This document shows, piece after piece, positions 51,874 through 62,330 of a stretch of 64,000 bases of DNA (the stretch's first letter is position 1; each line of letters starts with the position of its first letter). Made by a program: the position numbers and the translations under genes. Under the pieces are notes generated by a model, which was not told the origin of the DNA, ran no database searches, and worked only from the letters and a program-made list of their open reading frames with translations. This DNA comes from Citrobacter amalonaticus (GTDB lineage Bacteria > Pseudomonadota > Gammaproteobacteria > Enterobacterales > Enterobacteriaceae), in contig NZ_CP014015.2 in NCBI RefSeq assembly GCF_001559075.2, positions 1,922,001 through 1,986,000 on the forward strand, written 5' to 3'.

Positions 51874-53955
51874 TCAGGCGTTAGAATAGCGTTCTGTTTC
51901 CGGCATCCAGCGCTCGATTAACGCTTTTGCCTCTTGGGGGTAACGTTCATGAATGTGACGTGCGATACGCTGAACTTCCGGAATAATGGCCTGATCGCGC
52001 AGTAAATCCGCCACCTTAAATTCTGCATTCCCCGTCTGCCGCGTACCCAGTAATTCACCGGGCCCGCGAATTTCGAGATCTTTTTGCGCAATCACAAAGC
52101 CATCGCTGCTGTCGCGTAACACCTGCAGGCGTTTCTGCGCCGTTTTTGATAACGGCGACTTGTAGAGCAGTACGCAGTGCGACGCCACCGCGCCACGCCC
52201 GACACGTCCACGTAGCTGGTGTAACTGTGCTAAACCGAGACGTTCCGGGTTTTCGATGATCATCAGACTGGCATTAGGGACATCCACACCGACTTCAATC
52301 ACCGTGGTGGCGACAAGCAGGTGCAGTTCGCCCTGTTTAAACGCCGCCATCACCGCCTGTTTTTCGGCAGGCTTCATGCGCCCGTGGACCAGGCCGACGT
52401 TCAGTTCTGGTAGCGCGAGTTTTAACTCTTCCCACGTGGCTTCTGCGGCCTGCGCTTCTAACAGGTCAGATTCTTCAATCAGCGTACAGACCCAGTAGGC
52501 CTGGCGGCTTTCCTGCGTACAGGCGTTGCGCACGCGGTCAATAATATCGCTGCGGCGCGTATCCGGAATGGCAACCGTTGTGACGGGAGTGCGTCCGGGG
52601 GGCAGTTCGTCAATGACGGAGGTATCGAGATCTGCGTAGGCGGTCATCGCCAGCGTCCGAGGAATAGGCGTAGCGGTCATGATCAACTGATGCGGATGGA
52701 AACCCTGCTGCTGGCCTTTTTCCCACAGCGCGAGGCGCTGATGCACGCCAAAACGGTGCTGCTCGTCGATAATGACCAGCGCAAGGCCATTGAACTGCAC
52801 CTGTTCCTGGAAGATCGCGTGCGTTCCTACCACCATTTGTACCTGTCCGCTGGCAATCGCGTCCTGTTGCGCCAGACGCGCTTTGCCTTTCTGCTTGCCC
52901 GCCAGCCAGCCGACTTCGACACCCAGCGGGGCAAACCAGTTACGGAAGTTATTGGCATGCTGCTCCGCCAGTAGCTCGGTCGGGGCCATCAGCGCGACCT
53001 GTTTTCCATGCGCAATCGCCCGCAGGGCGGCGAGTGCGGCAACCAGCGTTTTACCGGAGCCGACGTCACCCTGCACCAGACGCATCATCGGAATATCAAG
53101 CGCCATGTCGTGCTCGATTTCCGCTACCACGCGGGCTTGTGCGCCGGTCGGCTTAAAGGGGAGCGAGGCTAACAGTTGATTTTTCAGTGTGTCATTGGCG
53201 CTCAGCGGCTGGGCATGAAAGCGCTGCGCACCCGCACGAAGCGCCAGCATGCTCAGGTTATGCGCCAGCAACTCTTCCAGGATAAGACGACGCTGTGCCG
53301 GGTGTTGGCCGGTCTCGAGATCGCTTAACTGCAGTGTCGGCGGTGGGCGATGCAGCGTGCGGAGCGCTTCAGGCAAGCTGAGCATGCCCTGCAACAATTC
53401 CGGCGGTAAGAGTTCGGTAATGGCGCAGGTGTCCAGCAGATCCAGCGCTTGATCGGTGAGCTTACGCAGTGTTGCCTGTTTGATGCCTTCAGTAGTGGGA
53501 TAAACCGGGGTGAGGGTTTCCTGCAACTCTGGTGTACTGAGATCGCCCTGGACACGGTATTCCGGGTGGATCATCTCAGCGCCGTACTTCCCGCGCTTCG
53601 CTTCGCCATAAGCCAGTACGCGCCGTCCGGTTGCGAGGCTGTTTTTCATCGCCGCGCTGAAGTTGAAAAAGCGCATTGTCAGTATGCCGGAACCGTCGCT
53701 GATCTGACAGGTCATCATCCGACGCCCCCCGAAGGTGATGTTGCAGTTCAGCACTTCCCCTTCGACAGTGGCGTAAATGCCTGGCAGCAGTTCGCCAATG
53801 GGATAGAGTTGGGTGCGGTCTTCATAACGCAGAGGAAGGTGTAACAGCAGGTCCTGCACGGTGTGCAGACCAATTTTCGCCAGTTTGCTGCTTTGCGCTG
53901 CGCCAACGCCCGTTAGTGAACTGAGCGGGACAGCATCTAACAGGCGCCCACTCAT
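51874..53955 (-). CDS. recG: ATP-dependent DNA helicase RecG
   Basis: A 693-residue branch-migration helicase. An N-terminal wedge/OB domain is followed by Walker A GDVGSGKT (about 297), the DEQH box in VIIDEQHRFGVHQR, GLVHGRMKP, and motif VI QLRGRVGRG. It processes stalled forks and R-loops. It lies three bases after trmH and is the last gene of the gmk operon. Confidence 0.97.
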   Translation of the reverse strand: MSGRLLDAVPLSSLTGVGAAQSSKLAKIGLHTVQDLLLHLPLRYEDRTQLYPIGELLPGIYATVEGEVLNCNITFGGRRMMTCQISDGSGILTMRFFNFSAAMKNSLATGRRVLAYGEAKRGKYGAEMIHPEYRVQGDLSTPELQETLTPVYPTTEGIKQATLRKLTDQALDLLDTCAITELLPPELLQGMLSLPEALRTLHRPPPTLQLSDLETGQHPAQRRLILEELLAHNLSMLALRAGAQRFHAQPLSANDTLKNQLLASLPFKPTGAQARVVAEIEHDMALDIPMMRLVQGDVGSGKTLVAALAALRAIAHGKQVALMAPTELLAEQHANNFRNWFAPLGVEVGWLAGKQKGKARLAQQDAIASGQVQMVVGTHAIFQEQVQFNGLALVIIDEQHRFGVHQRLALWEKGQQQGFHPHQLIMTATPIPRTLAMTAYADLDTSVIDELPPGRTPVTTVAIPDTRRSDIIDRVRNACTQESRQAYWVCTLIEESDLLEAQAAEATWEELKLALPELNVGLVHGRMKPAEKQAVMAAFKQGELHLLVATTVIEVGVDVPNASLMIIENPERLGLAQLHQLRGRVGRGAVASHCVLLYKSPLSKTAQKRLQVLRDSSDGFVIAQKDLEIRGPGELLGTRQTGNAEFKVADLLRDQAIIPEVQRIARHIHERYPQEAKALIERWMPETERYSNA

Positions 53956-53958
53956 GAT

Positions 53959-54648
53959 TTACTTCGCCGCCTGCATGGTTGACCACCAGGCGTCATCGGC
54001 TTCAATCGCACCCTGCTGATTGATATGCGGATAGGGCAGCCCTTTGCGTTTGGCGACTTTCGCCAGTACCGGATAGCCGCCTTCAAACAACAGGCGCTGC
54101 TGTTCGTCTTCCGGCAACATGCTGTTTTCGCGCAGATACATCCCGGCATTCTGCCGCTGGCGCTGCGCTTCATACAGAATCAGCGCAGAGGCAACGGAAA
54201 CGTTAAGCGACTGAACCATGCCGATCATGGGGATGATGATATCCTGATCCGCCAGGTTCAGCGCTTCCTGGGTAATACCGGTTTTCTCCTGCCCCATCAG
54301 GATACAGGTTGGACGTGTGTAATCGATTTCGCGGAAATCGACGGCATTATCAGAGAGATGAGTTGCCAGAACCTGCATGCCCCGGCCTTTTAGATGGGTG
54401 ACGGCATCGCCAATTGTGCGGTGGGTTTTCACCTGCACCCAACTGTTGCTGCCTGCCGCTGCCGAGGCCATGGTACGCATACGACTGCCTGGCCAGACGG
54501 CGTGGACTTCGTGGACGCCAACGGCATCTGCGGTACGAATAATCGCAGAAACGTTATGAGGTTTGTGGACCTGCTCCATGCAGACGGTCAGGTCCGGCTG
54601 GCGCCTGGCGAGCATCTCACAAATACGTGCATAGCGCTGTAGGTTCAT
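53959..54648 (-). CDS. trmH: tRNA (Gm18) 2'-O-methyltransferase TrmH
   Basis: A 229-residue SPOUT methyltransferase with motif 1 NVSAIIRTADAVGV, motif 2 ILMGQEKTGIT and motif 3 MIGMVQSLNVSVASALILYEA. It methylates G18 in the D-loop of tRNA. It starts four bases after the spoT stop. Confidence 0.96.
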   Translation of the reverse strand: MNLQRYARICEMLARRQPDLTVCMEQVHKPHNVSAIIRTADAVGVHEVHAVWPGSRMRTMASAAAGSNSWVQVKTHRTIGDAVTHLKGRGMQVLATHLSDNAVDFREIDYTRPTCILMGQEKTGITQEALNLADQDIIIPMIGMVQSLNVSVASALILYEAQRQRQNAGMYLRENSMLPEDEQQRLLFEGGYPVLAKVAKRKGLPYPHINQQGAIEADDAWWSTMQAAK

Positions 54649-54652
54649 AAAA

Positions 54653-56764
54653 CTAGTTTCGGTTACGGGTGACTTTTATCACGTCTGGCATCACGCGAAT
54701 TTTGCGCATGATATTCGCCAGGTGCACACGGTCGCGCGCGGTAAGGCGAATAAAGGCGCTGTAGACGCGACCATCTTTCTCTTCAGTATTCAGGCTCTGA
54801 ATATTAGAGGTGGTGGTGTTGATCGCCGCCGTCAGATTTGCCAGTGCACCCTGGTGGTTAAACATATCCACTTTGATTTCGGTGATAAATTCCTGCTCTG
54901 TCTCTTTGTCCCATTCCACCGCCATAAACTTCTCTGGCTCTTTCTGGTAGCCACGGATGTTACGGCAGGATTCATGGTGGATGACCAGACCTTTACCCGG
55001 ACTGACGTGGGCAATGATCGGATCGCCCGGAATCGGACGACAGCACTTGGCAAAGGTAATCAGCACGCCATCTGCGCCTTTGATGGGCAAATGACCCTGG
55101 CCGGGCACCGCAGGTTGGATAGCTGAGGCATCGCCCTGTTGCAGGTTTTTCGCTACCACCACGCTCATGGCATTGCCGAGGCCGATTTCTGCCAGCAGGT
55201 CGTCAAGGGTCGCAAGCTTCATTCGCTCAAGCTCACGCTGGATACTCTCTTGCGGGATTTCTGCCAGCTTACGACTGCCACCCAACGCATGGTTGAGCAG
55301 GCGACGTCCCAGACTGACAGAATCATCGCGCTTGAGGTTCTTCAGCAACTGGCGGATCTTGGCGCGGGCTTTTGAACTGACGACGAAGTTAAGCCACGCC
55401 GCGTTCGGACGAGCCCCCGGCGCAGTAATGATTTCGACCGTCTGACCGCTGGTCAGCGGTTGTGACAGCGGGTAAGGCTGTCTGTCGACGCGTGCGCCCA
55501 CGCAGGCATGGCCAATATCGGTATGCACCGCATAAGCAAAGTCGACGGGGGTGGCACCGGCTGGCAGTTCGACAATCCGCCCTTCCGGAGTGAAAACGTA
55601 AATCTCATCCGGGAAAAGATCGGATTTCACGCTCTCGATAAATTCAAACGAGCTACCTGCGCTTTGTTGCAGTTCCAGCAGGCTTTGCATCCAGCGTTGG
55701 GCACGAATCTGCGCGGTGGTACTGGTTTCGCCGTGCTCTTTATAAGCCCAGTGCGCCGCAACCCCCATTTCCGCCATCTGGTCCATATCCTCTGTACGGA
55801 TCTGGACTTCAACCGGAACGCCGTGCGGACCGATCATCGACGTGTGCAAAGACTGATAGCCGTTCGCTTTTGGAATGGCGATGTAGTCTTTTACCCGTCC
55901 AGGACGCGGTTTATAGAGGCTGTGCATTTGACCGAGCACGCGATAACAGGTGTCGGCGTCATGGACGATTACGCGGAACGCGTAGATATCCATGATCGAA
56001 TGGAAACGCTGCTCTTTAAGCACCATCTTGCAATAGATGGAATAGAGGTGCTTCTCACGACCACTCACACGGCATGGAATTCCCGCTTCCTGCAGTCGCC
56101 CTTCGATTTCAGAGAGGATTTTTTGGATCATCTCTTTACGGTTGCCACGTGCGGCTTTAACCACCTCTTTAATCACGCGATAGCGGTTCGGGTACAGCGC
56201 CTCAAAGCCCAGCTCTTCAAGCTCGGTTTTAATGTGATGAATACCTAAACGGTGCGCCAGCGGGCTATAGATTTCGAGGGTTTCACGGGCGATGCGGCGA
56301 CGTTTATCCGGGCGTAATGAGCCCAGCGTACGCATGTTGTGGGTGCGGTCAGCGAGTTTGATGAGAATGACGCGGATATCCTGCACCATCGCCATAATCA
56401 TCTTGCGAAAGTTTTCGGCCTGCGCCTCTTTCTTATCGCGGAACTTAAGTTTATCAAGCTTCGACACCCCCTCTACCAGTTCAGCAACGCTTTTCCCAAA
56501 CAGCTGCTCCATGTCCTGGTAGGTGGCGGGAGTATCTTCGATCACGTCATGTAGTAGCGCAGCCATCAGCGTTTCATAGTCGAGTTTCATCTCGGCCAGA
56601 ATGCAGGCTACGGCAACAGGGTGCGTGATATAAGGTTCACCGCTTGAACGTGTCTGGCCCTCGTGAGCGTCACGTGCAACGAGATACGCCTGCCGAAGAC
56701 GTTTGATCTGGTCTTCCGGCAGGTAGTGTTGAATCAGCTGATTCAGGCTTTCAAACAGATACAA
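54653..56764 (-). CDS. spoT: Bifunctional (p)ppGpp synthase/hydrolase SpoT
   Basis: A 703-residue protein. The HD hydrolase domain (ALLHDVIEDT, about residue 69) is followed by a RelA/SpoT synthase domain, then TGS (about 385-447, DEIYVFTPEGRIVELPAG) and a C-terminal ACT domain. It sets (p)ppGpp level in response to fatty-acid, iron and carbon stress. It is in the gmk-rpoZ operon. Length matches E. coli. Confidence 0.97.
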   Translation of the reverse strand: MYLFESLNQLIQHYLPEDQIKRLRQAYLVARDAHEGQTRSSGEPYITHPVAVACILAEMKLDYETLMAALLHDVIEDTPATYQDMEQLFGKSVAELVEGVSKLDKLKFRDKKEAQAENFRKMIMAMVQDIRVILIKLADRTHNMRTLGSLRPDKRRRIARETLEIYSPLAHRLGIHHIKTELEELGFEALYPNRYRVIKEVVKAARGNRKEMIQKILSEIEGRLQEAGIPCRVSGREKHLYSIYCKMVLKEQRFHSIMDIYAFRVIVHDADTCYRVLGQMHSLYKPRPGRVKDYIAIPKANGYQSLHTSMIGPHGVPVEVQIRTEDMDQMAEMGVAAHWAYKEHGETSTTAQIRAQRWMQSLLELQQSAGSSFEFIESVKSDLFPDEIYVFTPEGRIVELPAGATPVDFAYAVHTDIGHACVGARVDRQPYPLSQPLTSGQTVEIITAPGARPNAAWLNFVVSSKARAKIRQLLKNLKRDDSVSLGRRLLNHALGGSRKLAEIPQESIQRELERMKLATLDDLLAEIGLGNAMSVVVAKNLQQGDASAIQPAVPGQGHLPIKGADGVLITFAKCCRPIPGDPIIAHVSPGKGLVIHHESCRNIRGYQKEPEKFMAVEWDKETEQEFITEIKVDMFNHQGALANLTAAINTTTSNIQSLNTEEKDGRVYSAFIRLTARDRVHLANIMRKIRVMPDVIKVTRNRN

Positions 56765-56782
56765 GGGCGACCCGCTTTGTGA

Positions 56783-57058
56783 TTAACGACGACCTTCAGC
56801 AATTGCGGTTACGGCTTGTAATTCAGCGGCTTCCTGCTCTTGCTGTTCCTGGCGCTCACGGACGTCGAGGATCTGGTTGTTGATCAGACCTTCTTCGATT
56901 TCGCGCAGCGCGATTACGGTAGTTTTATCGTTTTCTTCCGGTACGAGCGGATCCTTTCCGCCTACCTGCATCTGACGAGCGCGACGCGCGGCGACCAGTA
57001 CCAGGTCAAAACGGTTACCAATTTTCTCTACAGCGTCCTGAACAGTTACGCGTGCCAT
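56783..57058 (-). CDS. rpoZ: RNA polymerase omega subunit
   Basis: A 91-residue omega subunit starting [20 protein letters not shown], identical in length to E. coli RpoZ. It assists beta' folding and forms part of a ppGpp site on RNA polymerase, which fits its location beside spoT. Confidence 0.97.
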
Positions 57059-57112
57059 ACTTAAAATGCTCCACAGGTGAAGAAATGACTGGGCATGATA
57101 CTGAATGTGGGT

Positions 57113-57745
<633 letters not shown>

Positions 57746-57992
57746 ACGTATGTGATTATCGAAAATGAACCTACATACGGGCTTATTATACACGTCGCCG
57801 CTACGCGACGTAGTCTTTGTCACACTTTTTACGCCAGATTATTGCTTTTTGCGCGCCTGTTTCCTGATTTACGCAACATTCTGTGCAAATGAGCGGAATC
57901 ACTGGAAGCCTGAACGCAATCTTAACTTTTGTCGCTCGGCGCTGACCACACAACGCGCTATATCTGCCTGGAAACGTACAGCGGAGGTGGCG

Positions 57993-59678
57993 ATGAAAGT
58001 GGGGACGGCGATATTGATAGGGTTGTGGTTATGGCACGGGCAGTCCTGGGCGGTATGCCCGGTATGGTCGTCAGCGAGGGCTCACGAAGAGATCTCTCGT
58101 TTGCAACAGCAAATTGCGCAGTGGGATGACGCCTATTGGAAGGAGGGGGTGAGTGCGGTCGAGGACGGCGTCTACGATCAACTGCATGCACGACTGCTTC
58201 AGTGGCAGCACTGCTTTGCTGACAACTCCCCGCCCAGCCTGACGTTACCTTCTCCTGGCGGTACAGTCCCCCATCCCGTCGCCCATACCGGAGTGCAAAA
58301 GCTGGCTGACAAGCGAGCAGTGCAGCAATGGATGCGCGGGCACAACGATTTGTGGGTACAGCCGAAGGTCGATGGCGTGGCGGTTACGCTGAAATATCAG
58401 CATGGCAAACTGACGCAGGCGATCAGCCGTGGCGATGGTCTGAAGGGCGAAGACTGGACGCAAAAAGTACAACTGATGCCAGCCGTGCCGCAAACCGTGG
58501 CGGGGGCGCTGACAAACAGCGTGTTACAGGGTGAGATCTTTCTGCGACGGGAAGGGCATATCCAGCAAAAAATGGGCGGGATGAATGCCCGTTCGAAGGT
58601 GGCGGGTCTGCTGATGCGCAAGACCAACGTGAGCGACTTATCATCACTGGGGATTTTTATCTGGGCCTGGCCTGATGGCCCGCAGACGATGTCCGAAAGA
58701 GTTAATCAGTTGAGTGCAGCGGGTTTTACGCTGGCGAAGGCATTCACGCTACCGGCTGACAACGTTGAGGCCGTGGAGCGGGCGCGTACGCACTGGTGGA
58801 CGTCTGCTTTGCCCTTCGTTACCGATGGGGTGGTTGTGCGAATGGACAAAGAACCTGCGTCCCATCAATGGTTACCAGGACAAGGGAATTGGCTGGCCGC
58901 CTGGAAATACCCACCCGTTGCGCAGGTGGCGGAGGTCACAGCGATTCAATTTACGGTCGGCAAAAGCGGAAAAATCGCCGTTGTCGCAACGCTTGCCCCC
59001 GTCATGCTGGACGATAAACGGGTACAACGGGTGAATATCGGTTCCGTAACTCGCTGGAAAGAGTGGGATATCGCCCCTGGCGATCAAATCCTGGTGAGCC
59101 TTGCCGGGCAGGGGATCCCACGTATTGACGATGTCGTCTGGCGGAGTTCAGACCGCACTAAACCAATACCACCTGATAACCGCTTCAATTCAATGACCTG
59201 CTTTTTTGCTTCCGCATCGTGTCAGGAACAGTTTATCTCCCGCCTGGTCTGGCTGGGCTCTGGCACGGTTTTAAAATTAGACGGTGTGGGTGAGGCGGGC
59301 TGGCGAGCGCTTCATCAGCAGCACCACTTTGAGCATATCTTTTCATGGCTGGCTTTAACTCAGGAGCAGATTCAGCACACGCCGGGATTTGCGAAAGCAA
59401 AGGGTGAACAGGTATGGCATCAGTTTAATTTGGTGAGAAAACAGCCATTTATTCGCTGGATACAGGCGTTAGGCATCCCATTACCACTGGTGGCGCTCAA
59501 TGCCAGTGGCGATCGTTCATGGCAGCAGTTGTCAGGGCGAACGGAATTGTACTGGCAACAACTTCCGGCAGTCGGCTCGCGTCGCGCACGTCAGGTGATG
59601 GCATGGCTGGACAACGCGGAGGTCAAACAGCTAAGCCGCTGGCTGGCGGCTCAGCAAATTGAGAGCTTTATTCCTTAA
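57993..59678 (+). CDS. ligB: NAD-dependent DNA ligase B
   Basis: A 561-residue LigB. The adenylated lysine is Lys125 in QPKVDGVAVTL. Nucleotidyltransferase, OB-fold and helix-hairpin-helix parts follow, but the zinc-finger and BRCT domains of LigA are lacking. The N-terminus MKVGTAILIGLWLWHGQSWA looks like a signal peptide, as in K-12 LigB. GGAGG six bases upstream sets the start at 57993. It is divergent from gmk and its end overlaps the convergent yicG by 4 bp. Confidence 0.95.
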   Translation: MKVGTAILIGLWLWHGQSWAVCPVWSSARAHEEISRLQQQIAQWDDAYWKEGVSAVEDGVYDQLHARLLQWQHCFADNSPPSLTLPSPGGTVPHPVAHTGVQKLADKRAVQQWMRGHNDLWVQPKVDGVAVTLKYQHGKLTQAISRGDGLKGEDWTQKVQLMPAVPQTVAGALTNSVLQGEIFLRREGHIQQKMGGMNARSKVAGLLMRKTNVSDLSSLGIFIWAWPDGPQTMSERVNQLSAAGFTLAKAFTLPADNVEAVERARTHWWTSALPFVTDGVVVRMDKEPASHQWLPGQGNWLAAWKYPPVAQVAEVTAIQFTVGKSGKIAVVATLAPVMLDDKRVQRVNIGSVTRWKEWDIAPGDQILVSLAGQGIPRIDDVVWRSSDRTKPIPPDNRFNSMTCFFASASCQEQFISRLVWLGSGTVLKLDGVGEAGWRALHQQHHFEHIFSWLALTQEQIQHTPGFAKAKGEQVWHQFNLVRKQPFIRWIQALGIPLPLVALNASGDRSWQQLSGRTELYWQQLPAVGSRRARQVMAWLDNAEVKQLSRWLAAQQIESFIP

Positions 59679-60292
59679 TGGCTTTCGTGGTGGTAGTAAA
59701 ACACCGGCAAACCCAGCTTAAGGCGCAGCGCCAGGAGTCGGGCGACAAAGCCAAACATCAGGGTTGAGATAACCACGATATCCTGATTGGAAACATAGTG
59801 TTGCAGGACGATATAAAGCACGGCAGAGGCGAATGAAACCCCGGCGTACAGCTCTTTCTGGAAAACGAGCGGAATACGTTTACAGAACATATCGCGCAGC
59901 ACTCCACCGAAGACGCCAGTGGTGACCGCTGCAACGACGGCAATGATCGGTCCATGCCCCATATCCAGGGCTACCTGAGCGCCAATAATGGAAAAAACCA
60001 CCAGGCCTAAGGCATCCAGCACCAGGAACACCTTGCGCAGGTAGGGCATGACGGGAGCCACAATAGTCGTCAGGACTGCCGCTGTGGCGACAATAATCAC
60101 GTATTCGGGATGTTTAACCCAACCCAGAGGATAGTGGCCGAGCAGAATATCGCGGACAGAGCCACCGCCGATGGCTGTTGCGGTGGCAATAATGATGACG
60201 CCGAATGTATCCATCCGACGACGGCCCGCCGCCAGCGCGCCGGTCATGGCTTCGGCAGTGATTCCTATCAGGTACAAAACGTGTAACAGCAT
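59675..60292 (-). CDS. yicG: UPF0126/TRIC-type membrane protein YicG
   Basis: A 205-residue protein with about seven helices in two repeats (GGGSVRDILLG and GVFGGVLRDMFC). The family is reported to include glycine transporters. The conserved GGxxRD motif in each repeat supports the assignment. Confidence 0.93.
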   Translation of the reverse strand: MLLHVLYLIGITAEAMTGALAAGRRRMDTFGVIIIATATAIGGGSVRDILLGHYPLGWVKHPEYVIIVATAAVLTTIVAPVMPYLRKVFLVLDALGLVVFSIIGAQVALDMGHGPIIAVVAAVTTGVFGGVLRDMFCKRIPLVFQKELYAGVSFASAVLYIVLQHYVSNQDIVVISTLMFGFVARLLALRLKLGLPVFYYHHESH

Positions 60293-60546
60293 GACTCCCC
60301 CCAGTATTTTGGGGACAAAGAGTAACGATTTGTGCTCGTCGTCACGATTGAGATTTTCTAAGGTGAGTGGTTTTTAATAACTTCAGGTAATGTGAAATCG
60401 TTATTATTCTGAGGTGGTGCGTAGTATGAGGTTTTTTTTATCAACAAAATGAATGAGAAAAACTAAACTGAAGATATCCACAATTTAGCGTGGTTCGTGA
60501 AAAACGTAGCACCGCCATTGACTGACGGGCTACGCGGAAAGACGCT

Positions 60547-61410
60547 TTACTCGATGTTCTGGATCTGCTCGCGCATTTGCTCGATTAAGACCTTCAGTTC
60601 GATGGCGGAATTGGTCACTTCTGCATTAATGGATTTTGACGCCAGCGTATTCGACTCGCGGTTGAATTCCTGCATCATGAAGTCCAGACGGCGGCCTACT
60701 GCCTCTTTTTTCTTCAGGATGTTGTAGGTTTCTTTGACGTGGGCGTCCAGACGATCCAGCTCTTCCGCCACATCAATGCGCTGTGCCATCAGGACCAGTT
60801 CTTGTTCCAGACGGTTATTTTCCAGTTGGACCTGAGCGTCTTCCAGCTTAGCGACCAGACGCTCGCGCTGCCATTGCAGAATTTCTGGCATATGGGCGCG
60901 GACCTTAACAACCTCAGCGCTGACGCCTTCCAGACGTTGTTCGATCAGGGCTTTCAGTGCCTGACCTTCCGTTTCGCGGGCGACGATGAAATCGTCGAGC
61001 GTGCCGTCGAGTGCGGTCAGGATTTCAGCCGCAATGGCATCCAGATCCTGTTCCTGTGCTGCCATTACACCGGGCCAGCGCAGGATATCGACCGGGTTGA
61101 TTTCCCCTTCATCGCTCTGCATTTTGACCCAGTTGGCTGCATTCACGAGTTGTTTCGCGAGCTTTTCATTCAGGATGAGCTCGCCCTGCGCGCTGGCATC
61201 GGGTTCAAAGCGCAGCATGCATTCAACTTTACCGCGCGTCAGGCGCGTACGAATGCGTTCACGAACAACAGGTTCAAGGCTACGGAACTGTTCCGGCAGA
61301 CGAAAGTAAGTTTCCAGATAACGCTGGTTTACCGAGCGCATTTCCCAGGTGGCGCTACCCCATTCACCCTTGATTTCACGCCGGGCGTAGGCGGTCATAC
61401 TGCGGATCAT
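60547..61410 (-). CDS. yicC: YicC-family endoribonuclease/adaptor
   Basis: A 287-residue protein with N-terminal MIRSMTAYARRE and the C-terminal block GRRLDFMMQEFNRESNTLASKS, the YicC/DUF1732 signature. Members are stress-linked endoribonucleases or RNase adaptors. Divergent from rph. The 254-bp gap to yicG holds no gene; K-12 has dinD there. Confidence 0.94.
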   Translation of the reverse strand: MIRSMTAYARREIKGEWGSATWEMRSVNQRYLETYFRLPEQFRSLEPVVRERIRTRLTRGKVECMLRFEPDASAQGELILNEKLAKQLVNAANWVKMQSDEGEINPVDILRWPGVMAAQEQDLDAIAAEILTALDGTLDDFIVARETEGQALKALIEQRLEGVSAEVVKVRAHMPEILQWQRERLVAKLEDAQVQLENNRLEQELVLMAQRIDVAEELDRLDAHVKETYNILKKKEAVGRRLDFMMQEFNRESNTLASKSINAEVTNSAIELKVLIEQMREQIQNIE

Positions 61411-61535
61411 AGACGTTCCTGTTTTTAAAGGAGAGATGGGAGGATTATAGCCATCCCGGCCTTGTCAGGATAGGAATAACCGCCGGAAGTCCGTATAATG
61501 CGCAGCCACATTCGTTTCAAGCCGGAGATCTCAAT

Positions 61536-62252
61536 ATGCGTCCAGCAGGCCGTAGCGCTAATCAGGTGCGTCCCGTAACCCTGACCCGTAACTATACAAA
61601 ACATGCTGAAGGCTCGGTGCTGGTCGAATTTGGAGATACCAAAGTGCTGTGCACGGCCTCGATTGAAGAAGGCGTACCGCGTTTTCTGAAAGGTCAGGGC
61701 CAGGGCTGGATCACCGCTGAATATGGCATGCTGCCGCGTGCAACACATACCCGTAACGCGCGCGAAGCCGCAAAAGGCAAGCAGGGCGGTCGTACAATGG
61801 AAATTCAGCGTCTGATCGCCCGTGCGCTGCGCGCTGCAGTCGATCTCAAAACGTTGGGTGAATTTACTATCACCCTGGACTGCGATGTGATCCAGGCCGA
61901 TGGCGGCACGCGTACCGCTTCCATTACCGGCGCCTGTGTGGCGCTGGCGGATGCGCTGAACAAACTGGTGGCCAGCGGTAAGCTGAAAACCAATCCGATG
62001 AAAGGGATGGTTGCCGCGGTATCCGTGGGGATCGTTAACGGCGAAGCGCTCTGCGATCTGGAGTACGTTGAAGACTCGGCGGCAGAAACCGACATGAACG
62101 TGGTGATGACCGAAGACGGGCGAATCATTGAGGTGCAGGGGACGGCAGAAGGCGAGCCGTTCAGCCATGAAGAACTTCTCACCTTGCTGGCACTGGCCCG
62201 AGGGGGAATCGAATCCATTGTCGCGACGCAGAAGGCGGCGCTAGAGAATTGA
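61536..62252 (+). CDS. rph: Ribonuclease PH, intact
   Basis: A 238-residue phosphate-dependent 3' exoribonuclease that trims tRNA 3' ends. It begins MRPAGRSANQVRPV, with the active-site region VEDSAAETDMNVV. The reading frame is full-length; E. coli K-12 MG1655 carries a 3' frameshift that lowers pyrE expression. Confidence 0.96.
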   Translation: MRPAGRSANQVRPVTLTRNYTKHAEGSVLVEFGDTKVLCTASIEEGVPRFLKGQGQGWITAEYGMLPRATHTRNAREAAKGKQGGRTMEIQRLIARALRAAVDLKTLGEFTITLDCDVIQADGGTRTASITGACVALADALNKLVASGKLKTNPMKGMVAAVSVGIVNGEALCDLEYVEDSAAETDMNVVMTEDGRIIEVQGTAEGEPFSHEELLTLLALARGGIESIVATQKAALEN

Positions 62253-62256
62253 TTTT

Positions 62257-62284
62257 AAGGCGACCAATGAGTCGCCTTTTTTTT
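62257..62284 (+). terminator. pyrE attenuator
   Basis: AAGGCGAC, loop CAATGA, GTCGCCTT, then a run of eight T (62277-62284). It sits five bases after the rph stop. Translation close to this point is what relieves attenuation when UTP is low. Confidence 0.93.
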
Positions 62285-62330
62285 GTCCGTAGATTTTGTC
62301 AATGATGAAAGTGAAATGAGGAGCGAATCC

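Noticed and set aside
57765..57992. Upstream 76-codon extension of ligB
   Set aside because: It lacks a signal sequence and RBS and overlaps the gmk promoter region. GGAGG before 57993 and a signal-peptide-like N-terminus fix the start.
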